Shown here one piece after another: positions 60,650 to 64,000 of a DNA stretch of 64,000 nt. Numbering within the stretch: position 1 is the stretch's first letter; each line of letters opens with the position of its first letter. The notes under the pieces are model-generated. The model had not been told where the DNA came from and did not search any database. It saw only the letters and a list, made by a program, of their open reading frames with translations. The stretch covers positions 62,001-126,000 of the forward strand of contig JAVXVG010000008.1 in assembly GCA_032229975.1 (NCBI GenBank), written 5' to 3'. The DNA comes from JAIVGV01 sp032229975 (lineage in GTDB: Bacteria > Acidobacteriota > Blastocatellia > Pyrinomonadales > Pyrinomonadaceae). A program made the position numbers and the translations under genes.

Positions 60650-60733
60650 GATGAACCCGGAACGATGAACTGAAAGCATCTGCACACAACCCGATGCGGC
60701 ACGGCTTCCAAGTTCGTCATTCATCATTTCACT
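60650..60733. repeat. Degenerate heptad element (GATGAAC type)
   Basis: GGATGAA, CCCGGAA, CGATGAA and CTGAAAG units follow the pdxA stop, and GTTCGTCATTCATCATTTC faces them about 50 nt later. Pairing is only partial, so this is likely an older, decayed copy. It fills the pdxA-response regulator gap. Confidence 0.5.
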
Positions 60734-60734
60734 T

Positions 60735-61139
60735 ATGACTGTGAAGAACGAGCAAAATTTAGGCCGGGTTCTCGTCGCCGACGATGACCCGGCGATCCTG
60801 CGTCTGGTGACGACGCTCGTCGAGAAGGAAGGCTACACGGTCGTGACGGCGCGCGACGGGCGCGAGGCGATCAAGCTGTTGCAGGCGGGCGCGGACTTCG
60901 CGGCGGCGATCTTCGATGTGGTGATGCCGCACATTGAGGGGCCCGAACTCATCCGCTACATGAGATCGGAGAAGCGTCTGATGAAAATTCCCGTCATCAT
61001 GATGACCGCCGAGCAGAACCCGAAGCACACCTCTGACAGTTTCGCTGCGGGTGCGGTCGTCTTCCTCCCCAAACCTTTCACCTCTTCCCAGCTTCAGATC
61101 ATGCTCCGCATGATCGTCAACCAATCCGCCAAAGAGTAA
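60735..61139 (+). CDS. Single-domain response regulator
   Basis: 134 aa, one CheY-like receiver and no output domain. Acid pocket DDDP (about 17-19), phosphoacceptor Asp in AIFDVVMP (about 60), MMTAEQ (Thr) and FLPKPF (Lys about 114) are all present. It probably acts by protein contact like CheY or Spo0F. No histidine kinase is in the window. Confidence 0.92.
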   Translation: MTVKNEQNLGRVLVADDDPAILRLVTTLVEKEGYTVVTARDGREAIKLLQAGADFAAAIFDVVMPHIEGPELIRYMRSEKRLMKIPVIMMTAEQNPKHTSDSFAAGAVVFLPKPFTSSQLQIMLRMIVNQSAKE

Positions 61140-61198
61140 GGACTCAAGCGCACCGCGTCACGTTTGAGAAGAGCGAGCGCGTCAATTTTAGTCGCGGC

Positions 61199-62311
61199 AT
61201 GAACGGACGAAGGACAAGAGTATGCAACGCGCTCGCAAGCCTCGCGCTCGCGTGCCTCGCAGCTCTCGCGCCCGCAGCGCGCGTCGGCGCGGCTAAAGGC
61301 GGACTGAAAAAGTCCGATGCGCAGAAGCTCATCGCTGCCTACTCACTGCTCGAACTCGGTAAGAGCGCGGTCACCATCAAAGAGATCACTCCGGGCGAAA
61401 CTGCGGCGACCGTTACGGCGGGCGTGCGCGTCGGCTTCCACTTCGAGCGCGACGCTAAGGGGAGCTTGCGCGCGACAGAGATGCGCGTCGGCGACCGTCA
61501 ATGGGAAGACCTCGATCTGCTCTCTCTCGCCTTCGACGCAGACTCTCTCACGCGCGCACGCGCCGCGCTCGACAACTTCGCTGCCGAACTCGACGCGCTC
61601 ACACTCGCGAAGAAACAGCGCGACGACGAGAAGAAGAAGAGCGAGAGACGCGATGACAAGAACTCGCGTGGCATGAATCAGGCTGGCTTGAACGAAGGCG
61701 ATCAAAACGGCGCAGCGAAAAAACAGAAGAGAAAGAAGCAGTCGTCTCAGGCTGACTCTGATCAATCTGATCATAATGTGGCAAAGCCTGATCAGAGAGT
61801 GACGAAGTCTGATCAGAAAGCAGCCGGCAAGGATCAACCTGAACTCGTGCGCGGCGCGTTGCGCGTGAAGAGTCCTGAGTCGGCCCTCTCTCTGATGGGC
61901 AAGTCCGCGTTCGTCGAGGCAGAGATCGAAGCCGCGTTCGACGTTGTGCGCGAGGGTGGCAAGTGGCGCATCGCCGCAGTCCGCATCGCGGGCGAGAAGT
62001 TGCCGGACTTCGACGCTGTCGCACGCGCGCTCGACATTGAGAAGGGAAGGGCCGCTCGCGCAGACCTCGAAGCTCTAGCCTCCGCACTCGAAGCCTTTCG
62101 ACGCGAGCGCGGCTTCTACGTCGTCGCCGACAACGAGATCGTGCTCGTCGATCTCCTCAACCCGCGCTACACCCCGCGCTTCATCCGCGTCGATCCGTGG
62201 CATCACGCTTACGGCTACGTTGGCACGCGCGACGCCTACACGATCCGCTCCGACGGCGCGGACGGCAAGCCTCACACGCCCGACGACATCGAGCGACGCG
62301 GCGGACGTTGA
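61199..62311 (+). CDS. Secreted protein with GspG-like C-terminal domain
   Basis: 370 aa. Signal peptide (about 10-32, ending VGAAKG) instead of a pilin-type methylated N-terminus. Residues 35-140 form an alpha/beta region. A Lys/Asp/Gln/Ser-rich linker follows (about 140-220, with repeats of the SDQ/KPDQ kind), then a second small domain (about 220-285). The C-terminus matches the type II secretion major pseudopilin domain: FRRERGFYVV, VDPWHHAYGYVGTRDAYTIRSDGADGKPHTPDDI. That end normally binds calcium in GspG. Function unknown; it may be a soluble relative that uses the same fold. Confidence 0.7.
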   Translation: MNGRRTRVCNALASLALACLAALAPAARVGAAKGGLKKSDAQKLIAAYSLLELGKSAVTIKEITPGETAATVTAGVRVGFHFERDAKGSLRATEMRVGDRQWEDLDLLSLAFDADSLTRARAALDNFAAELDALTLAKKQRDDEKKKSERRDDKNSRGMNQAGLNEGDQNGAAKKQKRKKQSSQADSDQSDHNVAKPDQRVTKSDQKAAGKDQPELVRGALRVKSPESALSLMGKSAFVEAEIEAAFDVVREGGKWRIAAVRIAGEKLPDFDAVARALDIEKGRAARADLEALASALEAFRRERGFYVVADNEIVLVDLLNPRYTPRFIRVDPWHHAYGYVGTRDAYTIRSDGADGKPHTPDDIERRGGR

Positions 62312-62368
62312 CGAGCCGCGCTATTCGCCGTCACCTCCAGCGACTTGTTGGGCAACGACGATCCTCTG

Positions 62369-63214
62369 CTACTTGTTTGCCGTCGGCTTGAACACCGCAC
62401 GAAAAGCCTTGAGCGCGGCCGGATGATAAATGGTGGAATGTTTCTCGTCCGGCATCTTCTCGTAATGCCATTGGAGATCGGCAGGCGCATTCTTGCCGAG
62501 CGCGTCCGCGAGCCGTTGCGTGGCTCCGATGTGAAGGTCATCGTCGCTGCTCGCAAAATACAGAGTCTTCTTCAGCTTCGGTCGCGCACGCAGTAGCTCG
62601 CCCGCGCCGTTGACCAGCTTTTGATCGTTCCACCAGAGGCTCGGATCAAAGGCGAGATAAGTATCAAACAGATCGGGTTCGAGAAGAAAAGTCTCCATGA
62701 CGAATAATCCGGCAAGAGACTCGCCCACAATCGCCGTCTCATCCGTCGTGCGATAACGACTTTTTACCTGCGGCATCAACTCATCGCGAATGAACTTCCT
62801 AAACGCCTCGGAGCCTCCCACACGCTTTGCGATCTTTTTATCATTCTCGTTTTCGGTAGGGCCGGTCATGTCGCGCCGACGCTCTGTATTCTCGATCCCC
62901 ACCAGCAGGAATGGCCGCATCGTCCCGTTGCCAACCGAGACTTGCACGAGACCGGCCACGTGCAGAAAATCCTCAGCCATGCCACCATCCGGCATGTACA
63001 GCACGGGCAGTCGCGCATTGGGAGATTCCGCATAGCCGAGTGGCAGATAGACGTTGATGCGGCGCGTCTCGCTCAGAATCTTTGAATCGATGGTGAATGT
63101 CTCGCCGATAACTAAGGGCCCGGCCTTATCAACGACAACTGCCCGCACGCTGAGTATGGGAAAGAGCAGGCCCAAAATAAGAACAGCCGCCGGAATCAGA
63201 CGAAATCTGATCAC
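62369..63214 (-). CDS. Secreted esterase, enterochelin-esterase-like alpha/beta hydrolase
   Basis: GTG start 63214, with AGGAGG exactly 7 nt upstream; the frame is open 10 codons further. 281 aa. Signal peptide (about 5-24, ending SVRA). Hydrolase features: RINVYLPLGYAESPNARLPVLYMPDGG (about 48-75), VGESLAGLFVMETFL (nucleophile Ser about 162), DPSLWW, and late DEKHSTIYHPAALKAFR (His about 256). This is the putative-esterase (EstD/IroE-like) group. Base composition is visibly lower in GC than the neighbours and the codon choice more A/T-rich, so recent acquisition is possible. Confidence 0.85.
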   Translation of the reverse strand: MIRFRLIPAAVLILGLLFPILSVRAVVVDKAGPLVIGETFTIDSKILSETRRINVYLPLGYAESPNARLPVLYMPDGGMAEDFLHVAGLVQVSVGNGTMRPFLLVGIENTERRRDMTGPTENENDKKIAKRVGGSEAFRKFIRDELMPQVKSRYRTTDETAIVGESLAGLFVMETFLLEPDLFDTYLAFDPSLWWNDQKLVNGAGELLRARPKLKKTLYFASSDDDLHIGATQRLADALGKNAPADLQWHYEKMPDEKHSTIYHPAALKAFRAVFKPTANK

Positions 63215-63259
63215 TCTACTACCTCCTGAATAAATGCTAACCATCTCGATGTTCAGCTA

Positions 63260-63287
63260 TTGATTAACGCGAATCTGTCCAGATAAT
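63260..63287 (+). promoter_or_regulatory. Candidate promoter of an intergenic RNA
   Basis: TTGATT (63260-63265), 16-bp spacer, GATAAT (63282-63287). No coding gene starts within the next 290 bp, but a hairpin plus T-run lies about 130 bp downstream. Confidence 0.4.
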
Positions 63288-63293
63288 ACTCCA

Positions 63294-63423
63294 AGTCGCC
63301 CTGTTAGCCGGAGCTATTTCATGTAGCGCTCGCCTAGAGCGTGCTATCTGGAATGATTCCGGTTAATCCCGCTTTGGATGTACAAAGCCGTGTGCTCTGC
63401 CGCGTAGCGCGCAGGGCTTTTTT
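63294..63423 (+). ncRNA. Candidate small structured RNA or leader
   Basis: The stretch lies between the promoter at 63260-63287 and a terminator-like hairpin at 63384-63420. That hairpin has AAAGCC pairing GGCTTT and GTGTGC pairing GCGCGC with wobbles, followed by six T. Inside are further stems: TAGCGCTC with GAGCGTGCTA (about 63324-63347) and CCGGA with TCCGG closing around it. No open frame with a ribosome-binding site is seen. It could be a free sRNA of about 130 nt or an attenuated leader of the response regulator 160 bp further on. Confidence 0.4.
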
Positions 63424-63424
63424 C

Positions 63425-63454
63425 TTGACGCTCTCGCGCAGCGTCTGCTAGGTT
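63425..63454 (+). promoter_or_regulatory. Candidate promoter of the downstream response regulator
   Basis: TTGACG (63425-63430), 18-bp spacer, TAGGTT (63449-63454) preceded by TGC and followed by TCAAA. It has the same layout as the candidate mglB promoter at 23209-23238. Confidence 0.35.
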
Positions 63455-63582
63455 TCAAATGTGACCTTTGAAGGGAGGTCGCGAAGCGAAAAGCTCACGC
63501 CCCGCGTCGTTACCCCGCGCCGCGCGCGGTTCGGTTGAAGCGGCCCCCTTTTGTAACGACGCAACACCCCACGGAGTAAACC

Positions 63583-64000
63583 TTGTCCACGGCACGCCGC
63601 ACGCTGCTCATCGCCGACGACTCGCCGACAGTCCAGAAGGTTGTGAGCCTCACGTTCGCAGACGAGGGCTACCACGTCATCGCCGTCGGCACGGGCGCGC
63701 AGGCCCTCGCAGAGATTGAGCGCGAAGTGCCCGACGTTTTACTCGCGGACGTGCACATGCCCGCGCCCGGCGGCTACGAGTTGTGCGCGCGCGTCAAGCG
63801 CGAAGAGCGCACGCGCAACGTTCCGGTCGTGCTGCTCGTGGGCGCGTTTGAACCTTTCGATGAAGCGGAGGCGCGCACATCAGGCGCGGACGAAGTCTTG
63901 ACCAAACCATTCCAATCGATACGCGACCTCGTCAACAAAGTGGGCGGCCTGCTCGGCGGTCAACCCGAAGCAGCGCACGCGGACGAACGCAGAGACGACG
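63583..64000 (+). CDS. Response regulator, 3' end outside window
   Basis: TTG start at 63583 with GGAG 6 nt upstream; the frame is open to the window edge (139 codons visible). The receiver domain has all key residues: IADDSPTVQKVV (acid pair), VLLADVHMP (phosphoacceptor Asp about 55), VVLLVGAF (the usual Thr/Ser position holds Gly/Ala, unusual) and VLTKPF (Lys about 107). After the receiver the sequence becomes polar (PEAAHADERRDD), which suggests a linker to a further domain beyond the edge. In this phylum such proteins often carry a C-terminal effector or zinc-ribbon part, which is not visible here. Confidence 0.88.
   Translation, partial: MSTARRTLLIADDSPTVQKVVSLTFADEGYHVIAVGTGAQALAEIEREVPDVLLADVHMPAPGGYELCARVKREERTRNVPVVLLVGAFEPFDEAEARTSGADEVLTKPFQSIRDLVNKVGGLLGGQPEAAHADERRDD

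Overview
The window is a GC-rich, gene-dense bacterial chromosome segment from a diderm. My best guess is an Acidobacteriota of the Blastocatellia type. That is inference from gene content: a PASTA-bearing FtsI, an MglA/MglB pair, a YvcK-GlmU-GlmS block, carboxypeptidase-regulatory-domain secreted proteins, a Lys/Ala/Pro-rich TPR protein and a compact microcompartment operon. I see no rRNA, tRNA, transposase, prophage or CRISPR array.

Layout. 1-4184: the end of an M15-like peptidase, a tiny Cys-rich protein and a large secreted protein. 4414-7503: UvrD/PcrA helicase and an isochorismatase-like hydrolase. 7710-17149: secreted proteins and peptidases (two tandem regulatory-domain proteins, an oligopeptidase B-like S9 enzyme, a TAP-like hydrolase, a 48-aa membrane protein, a glycine-zipper protein). 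17348-21915: GlmS, GlmU and YvcK, supplying and controlling amino sugar for the wall. 22114-24555: a histone-H1-like TPR protein diverging from mglB-mglA. 24774-30535: an acetyltransferase, QueA, YihY, RuvB, RuvA and a second acetyltransferase. 30600-32594: a secreted subtilisin with a GDGVLx repeat tail. 32980-36763: an eight-gene operon of Rex, a TonB-like protein, a class II aldolase, one BMC-H and three BMC-P shell proteins, and an unknown Cys4 protein. 36896-40198: LemA, nucleotidyltransferase, TPM-domain and ZIP genes. 40421-58507: the dcw cluster in the order mraZ rsmH ftsL ftsI murF mraY murD ftsW murG murC murB ftsQ ftsA ftsZ, without murE or ddl. 58997-64000: Hfq-like protein, PdxA, two response regulators, a GspG-domain protein, an esterase and a candidate small RNA.

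Two things stand out. First, the microcompartment operon builds a shell from one hexamer gene and three pentamer genes around an aldolase with an apparent C-terminal encapsulation helix. It also carries an unrecognised small protein that may have its own targeting helix plus a C-x8-C-x2-C-x2-C cluster. No aldehyde dehydrogenase, phosphotransacylase or BMC-T is present here. Second, about eleven intergenic spots carry 7-bp tandem repeats arranged as inverted arms. The unit sequence differs between spots but the period is always seven. The arms are often perfectly complementary and run into the ends of neighbouring genes (glmU, murD, murG, queA).

Start codons were chosen from family N-termini and visible Shine-Dalgarno sites, so several CDS are shorter than the longest open frame. 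Frame, motif and spacing statements were read from the sequence. Family names come from recognised motifs, without any database search.
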